From: Eikenella halliae
GTDB lineage: Bacteria; Pseudomonadota; Gammaproteobacteria; Burkholderiales; Neisseriaceae
NCBI RefSeq assembly: GCF_001648475.1
Contig: NZ_LXSQ01000004.1
Coordinates: 24,299-88,298, forward strand
Direction: 5' to 3'
DNA: 64,000 nt
Shown: one piece after another, positions 42,629 through 50,309 of the stretch
How positions within the stretch are numbered: the first letter of the stretch is position 1
How the letters are laid out: each line of letters begins with the position of its first letter
Notes under the pieces: model-generated
Told to the model about the DNA's origin: nothing
What the model saw: the letters and a program-made list of their open reading frames with translations, nothing else
The model's database searches: none
Translations under genes and position numbers: made by a program

Positions 42629-44371
42629 ATGCAGGAACAGCAAAAACACTTCGCCACCCAAGATGGCACCGAACTTTTCTACCGCTACCGCCCCGCTGCC
42701 GACGGCTCTTCCGATAAAGCCATCGTGCTGTTCCACCGCGGGCACGAGCATTCCGGCCGGATGATGTTTGTTGCCGACGAACTCGGTTTCGACGATTTTG
42801 CCTATTTCGCATGGGACGCGCGCGGTCATGGCCATAGCCCCGGCGAACGCGGCGACAGCCCCAGCATCGGTACTTCCGTTGCCGACGTGGACGACTTCAT
42901 CCGCCACATCCAAAGCGAATACGGCATCAAGCCCGAAAACATCTGCGTGATCGCACAAAGCGTCGGCGCGGTATTGGTGTCCACTTGGCTGCACGACTAC
43001 GCGCCGAAAATCCGCTGCGCCGTATTGGCATCGCCCGCATTCAAAGTCAAACTCTACGTTCCCTTCGCCCGCACCGGCCTGAAAATCATGCAGAAATGGC
43101 GCGGCAATTTCTTTGTCAACAGCTACGTCAAATCCCACTACCTGACCCACAACAAAGAACGTCAAGACAGCTTCAATCAAGACCCGCTGATTACCCGCGC
43201 CATTTCCGTGCGCATCCTGCTCGGTTTGTACGAAGCCGCCGAACGCGTCGTCGCCGATGCGCAGGCCATTACCACGCCCTTGCAGCTTTTGATTTCCGGC
43301 AGCGACTGGGTTGTTCACCACAAACCGCAACACGATTTCTACAACCGTTTGGGCAGCCGCATCAAAGAACGCCATATCCTGCCCGGCTTCTATCACGACA
43401 CATTGGGCGAACAAAACCGTGAAATCGCCTTTGTCGAAATGCGCCGCTTTATCCGCGAACGTTTCAATCAGCCTTTATATCAAGTTGATTTGACCCAAGC
43501 CCACTTGCACGGCGAAAGCCGCCGCGAAGCCGACGAACTGGCCACGCCTTTGCCTATTTGTTCGCCGCGCGGCGCATTCTGGGCGGCTTACCGCGCTTCC
43601 CTCGACCTCGGCGCGCGCTGGAGTGAGGGTTTGAAAATCGGCAAGGAAACCGGCTACGACTCCGGCAGCACGCTCGATTATGTGTACCGCAACCAGCCGC
43701 AGGGCAGCAACGCCTTTGGTGTGGCGGTGGACAAACACTATCTCAACGCCATCGGCTGGCGCGGCATCCGCCAACGCAAAACCAATATCGGCAAAGCGAT
43801 TCAGACGGCCTCTGCCAAGCTGCGCGAAGCGGGCAAACCGGTACATGTTCTCGATATTGCCTCGGGACACGGCCGTTATGTGCTCGACGCGCTGACTGCC
43901 GACACGCTGCCCGATTCCGTGCGCCTGCGCGATTACAGTCCGATTAACGTTGAAGCCGGCCGCAAACTGATTGCCGAACGCGGTCTGCAAGACACGGTTA
44001 CCTTCAACGAAGTCAATGCCTACGACCGCGCCAACTATCAGGATTTGCAGCCCCGTCCCACGCTGGGCATCGTTTCCGGCCTGCATGAATTGTTTGCCGA
44101 CAACGATTTGATTTTGAACTCGCTCTACGGCTTCGGCGATGCGATTGAAACAGGCGGTTACCTGATTTACACCGGCCAGCCGTGGCATCCGCAGCTCGAA
44201 ATGATTGCGCGCGCACTGACCAGCCACAAAGCAGGCAGCCCGAACTGGGTGATGCGCCGCCGCAGCCAGCGGGAAATGGATCAGCTGGTTGAGAAAGCCG
44301 GTTTTGAAAAAATCCGCCAATGGATAGACGAATACGGCATTTTCACCGTGAGCCTGGCGGTGAAGAAATAA
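42629..44371 (+). CDS. ynbC: Alpha/beta hydrolase-methyltransferase fusion, YnbC type
   Basis: A 580-residue cytoplasmic protein. Residues 1-290 form an alpha/beta hydrolase of the monoacylglycerol-lipase type (FHRGHEHSGR oxyanion region, AWDARGHGHSPGERGDSPS, nucleophile AQSVGAV, late FYHDTLGE). Residues about 330-580 form a SAM methyltransferase with motif VLDIASGHGRYVLDAL and LRDYSPINVEAG. Length and domain order match E. coli YnbC. AAGGA precedes ATG 42629. A Neisseria-type uptake sequence (AGGCCGTCTGAA on the minus strand, 43800-43811) lies inside. The substrates are unknown; a lipid or lysolipid is plausible from context. Confidence 0.88.
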   Translation: MQEQQKHFATQDGTELFYRYRPAADGSSDKAIVLFHRGHEHSGRMMFVADELGFDDFAYFAWDARGHGHSPGERGDSPSIGTSVADVDDFIRHIQSEYGIKPENICVIAQSVGAVLVSTWLHDYAPKIRCAVLASPAFKVKLYVPFARTGLKIMQKWRGNFFVNSYVKSHYLTHNKERQDSFNQDPLITRAISVRILLGLYEAAERVVADAQAITTPLQLLISGSDWVVHHKPQHDFYNRLGSRIKERHILPGFYHDTLGEQNREIAFVEMRRFIRERFNQPLYQVDLTQAHLHGESRREADELATPLPICSPRGAFWAAYRASLDLGARWSEGLKIGKETGYDSGSTLDYVYRNQPQGSNAFGVAVDKHYLNAIGWRGIRQRKTNIGKAIQTASAKLREAGKPVHVLDIASGHGRYVLDALTADTLPDSVRLRDYSPINVEAGRKLIAERGLQDTVTFNEVNAYDRANYQDLQPRPTLGIVSGLHELFADNDLILNSLYGFGDAIETGGYLIYTGQPWHPQLEMIARALTSHKAGSPNWVMRRRSQREMDQLVEKAGFEKIRQWIDEYGIFTVSLAVKK

Positions 44372-44377
44372 AATAAG

Positions 44378-44409
44378 AAAAGGCCGCCTGAAAATCAGAC
44401 GGCCTTTTA
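44378..44409. terminator. Terminator built from Neisseria-type uptake sequences
   Basis: AAAAGGCCGCCTG and CAGACGGCCTTTT form the stem, with T runs on both strands. Unlike almost all other hairpins here it uses the GCCGTCTGA core of Neisseria, not the Eikenella GCTACCTGA core. It ends the ynbC-like gene and the convergent ACP-like gene. Confidence 0.85.
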
Positions 44410-44419
44410 TCGAGAAATC

Positions 44420-44788
44420 TTAGTTGCCGGCGTTTACAGGTGAGCAGTTTTTCACCACGAAACGGCCGCCAGGAGCGGTTAAGCCCACCACGTCGGAAGT
44501 GGTGTGGGTGTTTTTGTCGATATAACCGGCAGACAGAGAGTAACCGCGACGGTTGCTGAAGGTAGTACCGGTGCTGTCGGACTGTCTTCTATTATAAGTC
44601 AGGTTCACCTGCGTACCGGCGGCATTCACCGCAGCGCTTACCGGCTTGCCTTGGCGGTTGAACTCATACAGCACGTTCAACTGTTTGCCGTTGTCGCAAG
44701 AATAAGAAACCATGCCGGCGGGTGCAGCCGCAGCACTCAGGGAAACGGCAGCCAGTGCAGCCGCAGTAACAACAGATAATAATTTCAT
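44420..44788 (-). CDS. Adhesin complex protein (ACP)/MliC-like secreted protein
   Basis: A 122-residue product with a Sec signal peptide (about 1-22, ending SLSAAAAPA). The mature part begins VSYSCDNGKQLNVLYEFNRQG and ends VVKNCSPVNAGN, with one Cys near each end. This matches the layout of neisserial ACP, an MliC-like protein that binds and inhibits lysozyme and acts as a surface adhesin. AGGAG is 11 bases before the ATG. It is convergent with the ynbC-like gene and is within the block with Neisseria-type features. Confidence 0.8.
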   Translation of the reverse strand: MKLLSVVTAAALAAVSLSAAAAPAGMVSYSCDNGKQLNVLYEFNRQGKPVSAAVNAAGTQVNLTYNRRQSDSTGTTFSNRRGYSLSAGYIDKNTHTTSDVVGLTAPGGRFVVKNCSPVNAGN

Positions 44789-45048
44789 AATCGTTATGAC
44801 TCCTAATTGAGCATCAAGAAATTTTTCAGGTAGCCTCAAGCCGCCTGCGCTGCTCTGAAGCAAATAAATAATCTGCCAAACAGCGGGAGGTATTGTAGTC
44901 TTCCGGCAAGAATATTCAACTAACAAATAGTAAAATAATATTATGCCTCTGATATGGCAGATTAACTTAATTTCTGCCGCCGCATTGGCCTGCCTTGTAT
45001 TGAAAGCAGATTTCAGCTGATTTACACAGAACATTTACAATCCACTTC

Positions 45049-46650
45049 ATGAAACCCACCCTGAAAGCCTCCCTACTCAAGCTTGCCTTGGTCGGCGCGC
45101 TGTTCTACACCAGCTACGGCCTGTCCAACCATTACGCGGCATCGTTGGCCTATGTGCCGGAAATCGCTTTTGCGTGGGAGCGCGGCATTCCGTTTTGGGC
45201 GTGGACGATTGTGCCGTATTGGTCGTTGAATCTGATGTATGCAGCGGCGTTTTTCCTTTGCCGAAATGCGTGTGAACAAAACCGCTACACCGCACGGCTG
45301 GTATCGGCGCAAATTATTGCCACTACTTACTTTATGTTGTTTCCGCTGCATTTTGGCTGGCCGAAGCCGCCTACCGACGGGCTGTGGGGTTGGCTTTTTG
45401 ATTCGTTGGTAGCGTTTGACTTGCCGTACAACCAAGCACCGTCGCTGCATATCGCGCTGTCGATCATTGTCGGCGCGTTTTATTGGACGCGGTTTCCCAA
45501 AATCCGTTTGCCGATTTTGCTGTGGCAAAGCCTGATTGCCTTGTCGGTTCTGACGACTTACCAACACCATTTTATCGACGTGCCAACCGGTGCGCTGCTG
45601 GGTTGGCTGGTGTTGTGGGCAATACCGCAACACGGCGTATCGCCGTTCAAGAGACAAGATTTGTTTGCAGTACAGCCGACTGAGCAAACAGGCTACCTGA
45701 AAACGGCATCTTGCGAAGCAAAGCTGAGTTCCAATAAAGCCAAAACTTCCCCCGCAACACGTTCCCGCGAAATCAAAATCGCCATGCTGTATCTGGCGGG
45801 CGCGGTATTGTCGGCACTGCCGTCCTTGTTCGGCGGAGCGTGGTTGTGGATGTTGTGGGTCAGCGTGTCGCTATCGGTGGTCGCCTTCGCCTATCTGACC
45901 GGCAATGCGACGGTATTCCAAAAACAGGCAGACGGCAGGCTGTCGGCGGCGGCAACGGTTTTACTGCTGCCTTATCTGGTGGGCGTGCGGCTGAACATGG
46001 CTTATTGGCTGAGCGGCAAGGCGAAGACGGTGCGGGTTCGTGATGATGTGTGGATTGGCAGTATCTCAGGGGTTGCGGAGATTCAGCATTGTGGCGGAGT
46101 TTTTTGGAAAAAAACGGCATCTGCTGCGTTAAAAATGCTCGCAAGGTGTTCAACCTTGCTGCGCTTTTTGCCTTGCATCTACCATTTTTTGCCACAAAAA
46201 TCCGCTTCACAAGCTAAATCTCCGCACCCCCTGGCAATTTCAGACGACCTCCCCGCCGTATTGGACGTATGCGCCGAATATCCCCGCCCCCGTTATCGTG
46301 GCGCATACCGCGTTCTGCCGTTATTGGACATGGTGGTGTCGTCTGAAAACGATTTGGTGCAGGCGGCTTTGTTGCTGGAAGCATTGCGCCGGCAACACGG
46401 CAAGGTTCTGACCTGTTGCGCGCTGGGCTACGGACGCAGCGCGGCGGTGGTGCTTACTTGGCTGCTGGTTTACGGCGGCTGCCGGGATTTGGCACAGGCA
46501 ACGGCGGAGCTGAAACAGGCCCGCCCGCAGATGGTGCTGCCGCCGGAAACGGCAAAGGTAGTGGAAGCCGCGGCAGGTCGTCTGAAAACGAACACAGTGA
46601 GTTTCGCCAAAACGAGCGAAGCGAGTTCCTCAGAAGCTATAGTGGATTAA
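45049..46650 (+). CDS. ynbD: PAP2-dual-specificity phosphatase fusion, YnbD type
   Basis: A 533-residue protein. The N-terminal half is a PAP2 membrane phosphatase (FGWPKPPTDG, QAPSLHIALS, TTYQHHFIDVPTGALLG). After a linker containing an Eikenella uptake sequence (GYLKT) and further helices, the C-terminal half is a dual-specificity phosphatase with the CX5R loop CALGYGRSAAVV at about residue 459. A 167 bp inverted-repeat element adds about 55 residues inside the phosphatase domain (about 340-395). The last residues and stop codon come from a Correia element. Its domains could dephosphorylate a phosphatidyl-X-phosphate; this is inference. Confidence 0.83.
   Translation: MKPTLKASLLKLALVGALFYTSYGLSNHYAASLAYVPEIAFAWERGIPFWAWTIVPYWSLNLMYAAAFFLCRNACEQNRYTARLVSAQIIATTYFMLFPLHFGWPKPPTDGLWGWLFDSLVAFDLPYNQAPSLHIALSIIVGAFYWTRFPKIRLPILLWQSLIALSVLTTYQHHFIDVPTGALLGWLVLWAIPQHGVSPFKRQDLFAVQPTEQTGYLKTASCEAKLSSNKAKTSPATRSREIKIAMLYLAGAVLSALPSLFGGAWLWMLWVSVSLSVVAFAYLTGNATVFQKQADGRLSAAATVLLLPYLVGVRLNMAYWLSGKAKTVRVRDDVWIGSISGVAEIQHCGGVFWKKTASAALKMLARCSTLLRFLPCIYHFLPQKSASQAKSPHPLAISDDLPAVLDVCAEYPRPRYRGAYRVLPLLDMVVSSENDLVQAALLLEALRRQHGKVLTCCALGYGRSAAVVLTWLLVYGGCRDLAQATAELKQARPQMVLPPETAKVVEAAAGRLKTNTVSFAKTSEASSSEAIVD
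46067..46233. repeat. 167 bp element with terminal inverted repeats inside ynbD
   Basis: The ends are CAGGGGTTGCGGAGATT (46067-46083) and AATCTCCGCACCCCCTG (46217-46233), inverted with one mismatch. The interior contains AT-rich runs and the palindrome AAGGTGTTCAACCTT. It is more AT-rich than the gene around it and keeps the reading frame open through its whole length. It looks like a small non-autonomous mobile element. Confidence 0.65.
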
Positions 46651-46743
46651 ATTTAAATCAGGACAAGGCGGCGAGCCGCAGACAGTACAAATAGTACGGC
46701 AAGGTGAGGCAACGCTGTACTGGTTTAAATTTAATTCACTATA
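46638..46743. repeat. Correia-type repeat (CREE) 5, 106 bp
   Basis: TATAGTGGATTAAATTTAAA to TTAATTCACTATA, the variant with longer AAATTTAAA ends. The first bases are read as the codons ATA GTG GAT TAA, which end the ynbD-like gene. Confidence 0.85.
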
Positions 46744-46921
46744 AAACAAACGAAGCGAGTTTTTGCGACGCTAATCGAGATAGCTAAGATAAGTAGATGA
46801 AAAGCCCAAGCTGAGCAAATCATTCTCTATTGAGCTTGTGCAAGGCAATGCAGTCCTAGTTTAAAGTAAATTCACGATACGACGACTCATCTGTGCCGAA
46901 CCAAAGTAAGGAGGGAAACTT

Positions 46922-47743
46922 ATGACTAAAAGCTACCGCCCCGTTACGTTTTACACTTTATCCCTGCTGATTCCGTGGACATTATGGTTTGCTGCCGCCT
47001 ACATCAGCCACCGCCCTGATGCTGTTGAGTACCAGTGGGCGCAGGCCACGTTAGGACTGGCCGGACTGTTCGCACCCATGCTCGTGGCGGCATTCATGTT
47101 GTACAAACAGCCCAAATTGTGGACGGACGCGAAACACCGCCTGTTCCGCCTGACAGGTTTTCCCAAGCGATACCTGCTCGCTGCCGCGCTGCTCGGTCCG
47201 GTTACCTTGGTGCTGGCGCAACTCATTTCCATCGCTTTCGGACACAGTTGGGCGCAGTTTCACATTTCGGGACATCCGTCATTTACGTCCGCCTTGCTGT
47301 CGCCATGGTTCATGCTCCTCATTTCGCCTGTTGCCGAAGAATTGGCGTGGCACAGCTATGGCACCGACGCACTCACGGCACGCAGAAGCCTGTTTGTCGC
47401 ATCCTTGCTATTTGCCGTGTATTGGGCGTTTTGGCACATGCCGCTTGCCTTCATCAAAGGCTATTACCACAGCCAAATCGTTTCCGAAGGCGCACTCTAC
47501 ACGGTTAATTTCGTGGTCAGCATGTTTGTCTTCGTCCTATTGATGAACTGGTTGTACGCCAAAAGCGCACGCAGCATCGCGGTGGCGACGATATTCCACC
47601 TGTGCGCCAATCTGGGTAACGAGATTTTCGCCACCCACCCCGACAGCAAGGTTATTCAGACGGCCATTTTGTCGTTAGTAGCCATTTATATTTTGATTGC
47701 AGAAAAGAATTTGTTTTTAGATAAGCCTGCTCCATCCCGATAA
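46922..47743 (+). CDS. CPBP-family intramembrane metalloprotease
   Basis: A 273-residue polytopic protein with about eight hydrophobic segments. The conserved motifs are SPVAEELAWHSYG (the EExxWR motif with His in place of the Arg), YWAFWHMPLAF (FxxxH) and IFHLCANLGN (HxxxN/B). CPBP proteins are CAAX-prenyl-protease relatives; in bacteria many are linked to bacteriocin immunity or membrane-protein processing. GGAGGG precedes the ATG. Two Neisseria-type uptake-like sequences are at its 3' end (47655-47667 and 47748-47759). It may have been inserted between ynbD-like and acyltransferase genes. Confidence 0.83.
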   Translation: MTKSYRPVTFYTLSLLIPWTLWFAAAYISHRPDAVEYQWAQATLGLAGLFAPMLVAAFMLYKQPKLWTDAKHRLFRLTGFPKRYLLAAALLGPVTLVLAQLISIAFGHSWAQFHISGHPSFTSALLSPWFMLLISPVAEELAWHSYGTDALTARRSLFVASLLFAVYWAFWHMPLAFIKGYYHSQIVSEGALYTVNFVVSMFVFVLLMNWLYAKSARSIAVATIFHLCANLGNEIFATHPDSKVIQTAILSLVAIYILIAEKNLFLDKPAPSR

Positions 47744-47810
47744 CAAATTCAGACGACCCTTGGACATGATATGCCCCGAATGACGGTTTCCATACCAAAA
47801 AGGAATGTGA

Positions 47811-48185
47811 ATGGATAATTCCACTGACAGCCTGATTACCGCCCGCCTGCTTGCCACCGCCCGCTATACCGCCGTGTTCAACGCCTTGCTATTCGTTTTG
47901 TCCGCGCAACGCGGCGGCGCGTGGTCGGCGGTGCAGCTTGTTTTGGCGGCGGCGCTGTCGTACTACCACATCCGCATCGAATTCGACCGCCGCGTGTTCC
48001 AAGATTTCGCCGACGGCCGCTATATGCCTGAAGCCTTCGACCAAACTTTGCGGCAAACCGGTTTGCGCTGCGTTTCGGACGACCCCTCCATGCCGCAACG
48101 TGTGGCGGGAGCGCTCGCCTTGTGGCGCAAAAGCCTTTACCTGACTGCGGCACAATCGGCAGTTTTCCTTATCCAAATCCTCTGA
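47811..48185 (+). CDS. Small membrane protein in the lipid cluster, unknown
   Basis: A 124-residue product with two hydrophobic segments at about 18-52 and one at the C terminus (SLYLTAAQSAVFLIQIL), separated by a charged soluble stretch (IEFDRRVFQDFADGRYMPEAFDQTL). AAAGGAA is upstream of the ATG. It ends 4 bases before the acyltransferase gene and so belongs to the same transcript. I know no function; the position suggests an accessory subunit. Confidence 0.65.
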   Translation: MDNSTDSLITARLLATARYTAVFNALLFVLSAQRGGAWSAVQLVLAAALSYYHIRIEFDRRVFQDFADGRYMPEAFDQTLRQTGLRCVSDDPSMPQRVAGALALWRKSLYLTAAQSAVFLIQIL

Positions 48186-48189
48186 TGTC

Positions 48190-48924
48190 ATGAAAAATTT
48201 TCTTAAAAAACAACTTGCATGGCTGACCGACCAAGCATTGTGCCTGTCGGTATCCTTCCTCACCGGCGTCCGGCCCAAAAGCCCGCGCGAGCTGGCGTTC
48301 AATCCGCAGCAGAAAGTGTATTACGCCAATCACGGCAGCCACGGCGATTTTTTGCTGGTGTGGATTTCCCTGCCGCGCCGCTGGCGGCTTTCGACGCGTC
48401 CCGTTGCCGGCTCGGATTACTGGCTGACCAACAAACTCAAGCGTTTCATCATCCAAAACGTCTTCAACGCGCTCTTGATTCCGCGCCACAGCGACAATCC
48501 GCAGTCGATTACCGAGCAGATGAACCACGCGCTCCAAACGGGCGATTCGCTGATTATCTTCCCCGAAGGCACGCGCAACACGGACGAAAACGAAATCCTG
48601 CTTCCATTTAAATCAGGTATTTACCACCTAGCCAAAAGCAAACCGGATACTGAATTTGTGCCGATCTGGATAGACAACATCAACCGCGTCCTGCCCAAAG
48701 GCAAAGTGCTGCCCGTACCGCTGTTGTGCGAAGTCCACATCGGCGAACCGCTGACCCTGCACGAAGATGAAGACAAAGCAGCCTTCCTCGTCCGCACTCG
48801 CGAAGCCCTGCTGGCCTTAAAACCGTCTGAAAGCGAACGGAGCGAACTTCGTCAAAACAAGGGCAATGAGGTTCGCCCAAACGAACACGCTGAACCGCAC
48901 CAAAACCAAGGAGAAGCATCATGA
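48190..48924 (+). CDS. 1-acyl-sn-glycerol-3-phosphate acyltransferase-like protein
   Basis: A 244-residue PlsC-superfamily protein with the catalytic YYANHGSHGDFLLV (NHxxxxD), a middle IPRHSDN region, the substrate motif IIFPEGTRN and a C-terminal VPIWIDN block. These enzymes acylate lysophosphatidic acid to phosphatidic acid. The last 35 residues (SESERSELRQNKGNEVRP and on) are low complexity and encoded by decayed copies of the 24 bp repeat, so they are probably not part of the enzyme. The stop overlaps the next start (ATGA), implying coupled translation. Confidence 0.87.
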   Translation: MKNFLKKQLAWLTDQALCLSVSFLTGVRPKSPRELAFNPQQKVYYANHGSHGDFLLVWISLPRRWRLSTRPVAGSDYWLTNKLKRFIIQNVFNALLIPRHSDNPQSITEQMNHALQTGDSLIIFPEGTRNTDENEILLPFKSGIYHLAKSKPDTEFVPIWIDNINRVLPKGKVLPVPLLCEVHIGEPLTLHEDEDKAAFLVRTREALLALKPSESERSELRQNKGNEVRPNEHAEPHQNQGEAS

Positions 48925-49910
48925 GCTTTGCCAACACATCCAGCCAAATCATTACCGAACAAACAGCCTCCCATCTCACCCCGCAGGCAGGCTATATCTT
49001 TACCGGCGTATTTGCCGTATTGATTTTCGCCAGCATCATCGGGCAATGGCTGAAACGCAAAAACGGCGCAGGCAATGCCACCATCGCCAACCTCAACGCC
49101 CGCATCTACGCTTGGTGGCTGATGACGCTGGTGCTGCTGGCCGCCTTCTGGTTTGGCAAAACCGGCACGGTGGTGTTGTTTTTCCTGATTTCGTTCGCCG
49201 CCCTGCGCGAATTCATGACCCTTGTTTATCGCCGCCGCAGCGATTATTACAGCATGGTAACCTGCTTCTACCTGTTGCTGCCGGTGCAATATTATTTTGT
49301 TTATGACGGCTGGTACGGCATGTTCAGCATTTTCATTCCCGTTTACGGCTTTCTGGTGTTGCCGATTATCGCCAGCCTGAGCGGTCAAACCGCCCATTTC
49401 CTCGAACGCGCCGCCAAAACGCAATGGATGGCGATGATCTGCATCTTCTGCCTCTCCCATGTGCCCGCCCTGATGTTCCTCAACTTAGACGGCTTCGACA
49501 GCAGCGGCAATATCCTGCTGCTGATTTTCCTGATCGGCGTGGTACAGGCTTCAGACGTGTTGCAATACGTTTGGGGCAAATTGGTGGGCGGTGCCAAAAT
49601 TATGCCCTCGCTTTCCCCGTCTAAAACCGTATCCGGCACGGTAGGCGGCATTTTGTCTGCCACCGCGCTCGCCGCATTGATGTCGCCGATTACGCCGTTT
49701 AGCCACGGCCAGGCTGCCGCCATCGGGTTCACTATTTGCCTGATGGGTTTCTTCGGCGGGCTGGTGATGTCTGCCATTAAGCGCGACTATGGCGTAAAAG
49801 ACTGGGGCAACATGATACGCGGCCATGGCGGTATGCTTGACCGCGTGGACTCCATCTGCTTTGCCGCGCCGGTGTTTTTCCATATTGTTCGGTACTACTG
49901 GAACGGCTGA
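48921..49910 (+). CDS. ynbB: CDP-diglyceride synthase, YnbB type
   Basis: A 329-residue polytopic inner-membrane protein of the CdsA family, which makes CDP-diacylglycerol from phosphatidic acid and CTP. Signatures are GKLVGGAKIMPSLSPSKTVSGTVGG and the cytidylyltransferase motif SAIKRDYGVKDWGNMIRGHGG followed by MLDRVDS. It has a longer N-terminal region than CdsA, as in YnbB. It follows the acyltransferase with a four-base overlap, which suggests substrate hand-over. It ends the imported-looking block. Confidence 0.9.
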   Translation: MSFANTSSQIITEQTASHLTPQAGYIFTGVFAVLIFASIIGQWLKRKNGAGNATIANLNARIYAWWLMTLVLLAAFWFGKTGTVVLFFLISFAALREFMTLVYRRRSDYYSMVTCFYLLLPVQYYFVYDGWYGMFSIFIPVYGFLVLPIIASLSGQTAHFLERAAKTQWMAMICIFCLSHVPALMFLNLDGFDSSGNILLLIFLIGVVQASDVLQYVWGKLVGGAKIMPSLSPSKTVSGTVGGILSATALAALMSPITPFSHGQAAAIGFTICLMGFFGGLVMSAIKRDYGVKDWGNMIRGHGGMLDRVDSICFAAPVFFHIVRYYWNG

Positions 49911-50103
49911 CACAAAGGCTACCTGAAACCCGGATGCCGGATTCGAAAATCCAACATCCGGGGTGGCAAAGATAACTCAAACAAGATTGAAACCTCGAAG
50001 ATTTTGCCGGATACCCGTATCCGAACTGCAAGCCACGAGGCAGGTTTCCCGATCCAACCTTTCCAAAAAGCAGACTGCCTGCCGGAGGAGGCCATCCCCA
50101 ACC

Positions 50104-50135
50104 AAAAGGCTACCTGAAATTTCAGGTAGCCTTTT
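50104..50135. repeat. Perfect palindrome of two head-to-head uptake sequences
   Basis: AAAAGGCTACCTGAAA is followed at once by its exact reverse complement, with no loop. It could serve as a terminator, although an unlooped hairpin would fold less readily. Confidence 0.75.
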
Positions 50136-50234
50136 CCATTGGGGGCTAGGGCAGCATTCATAACCAGCCAAATTGTTTTCGATACCGGGCAACACAGAAA
50201 TATGGCAAGGCAGAGCCAACGTTGAAGCGAAAGT

Positions 50235-50262
50235 TATAGTGAATTAGATTTAATTCACTATA
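50235..50262. repeat. Correia stub: two ends with no interior, 28 bp palindrome
   Basis: TATAGTGAATTA, GATT, TAATTCACTATA. Both 12-base arms are exact inverted copies and match Correia ends, while the core of the element is absent. Confidence 0.75.
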
Positions 50263-50309
50263 AATTGCTTTGCCAGATACCCGTCCGGTTTTTCAGGTAG
50301 CCTTTCTGC

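Larger units (their letters stand above)
49911..50309. other. Repeat-containing gap between ynbB and suhB
   Basis: No gene is visible. It holds an uptake sequence at 49916-49928, a stretch with GGATGCCGGATTCGAA / CCGGATACCCGTATCC-like GC repeats, a perfect 32 bp palindrome of two uptake sequences (50104-50135), and a 28 bp Correia stub at 50235-50262. The stub sits in sequence resembling the outer repeat around CREE 6 (GCCAAATTG at 50167-50175). Confidence 0.6.

Noticed and set aside
46651..46921. Possible gene in the gap between ynbD and the CPBP protease
   Set aside because: Apart from the Correia element and a partial 24 bp repeat unit, no open frame of note is present.
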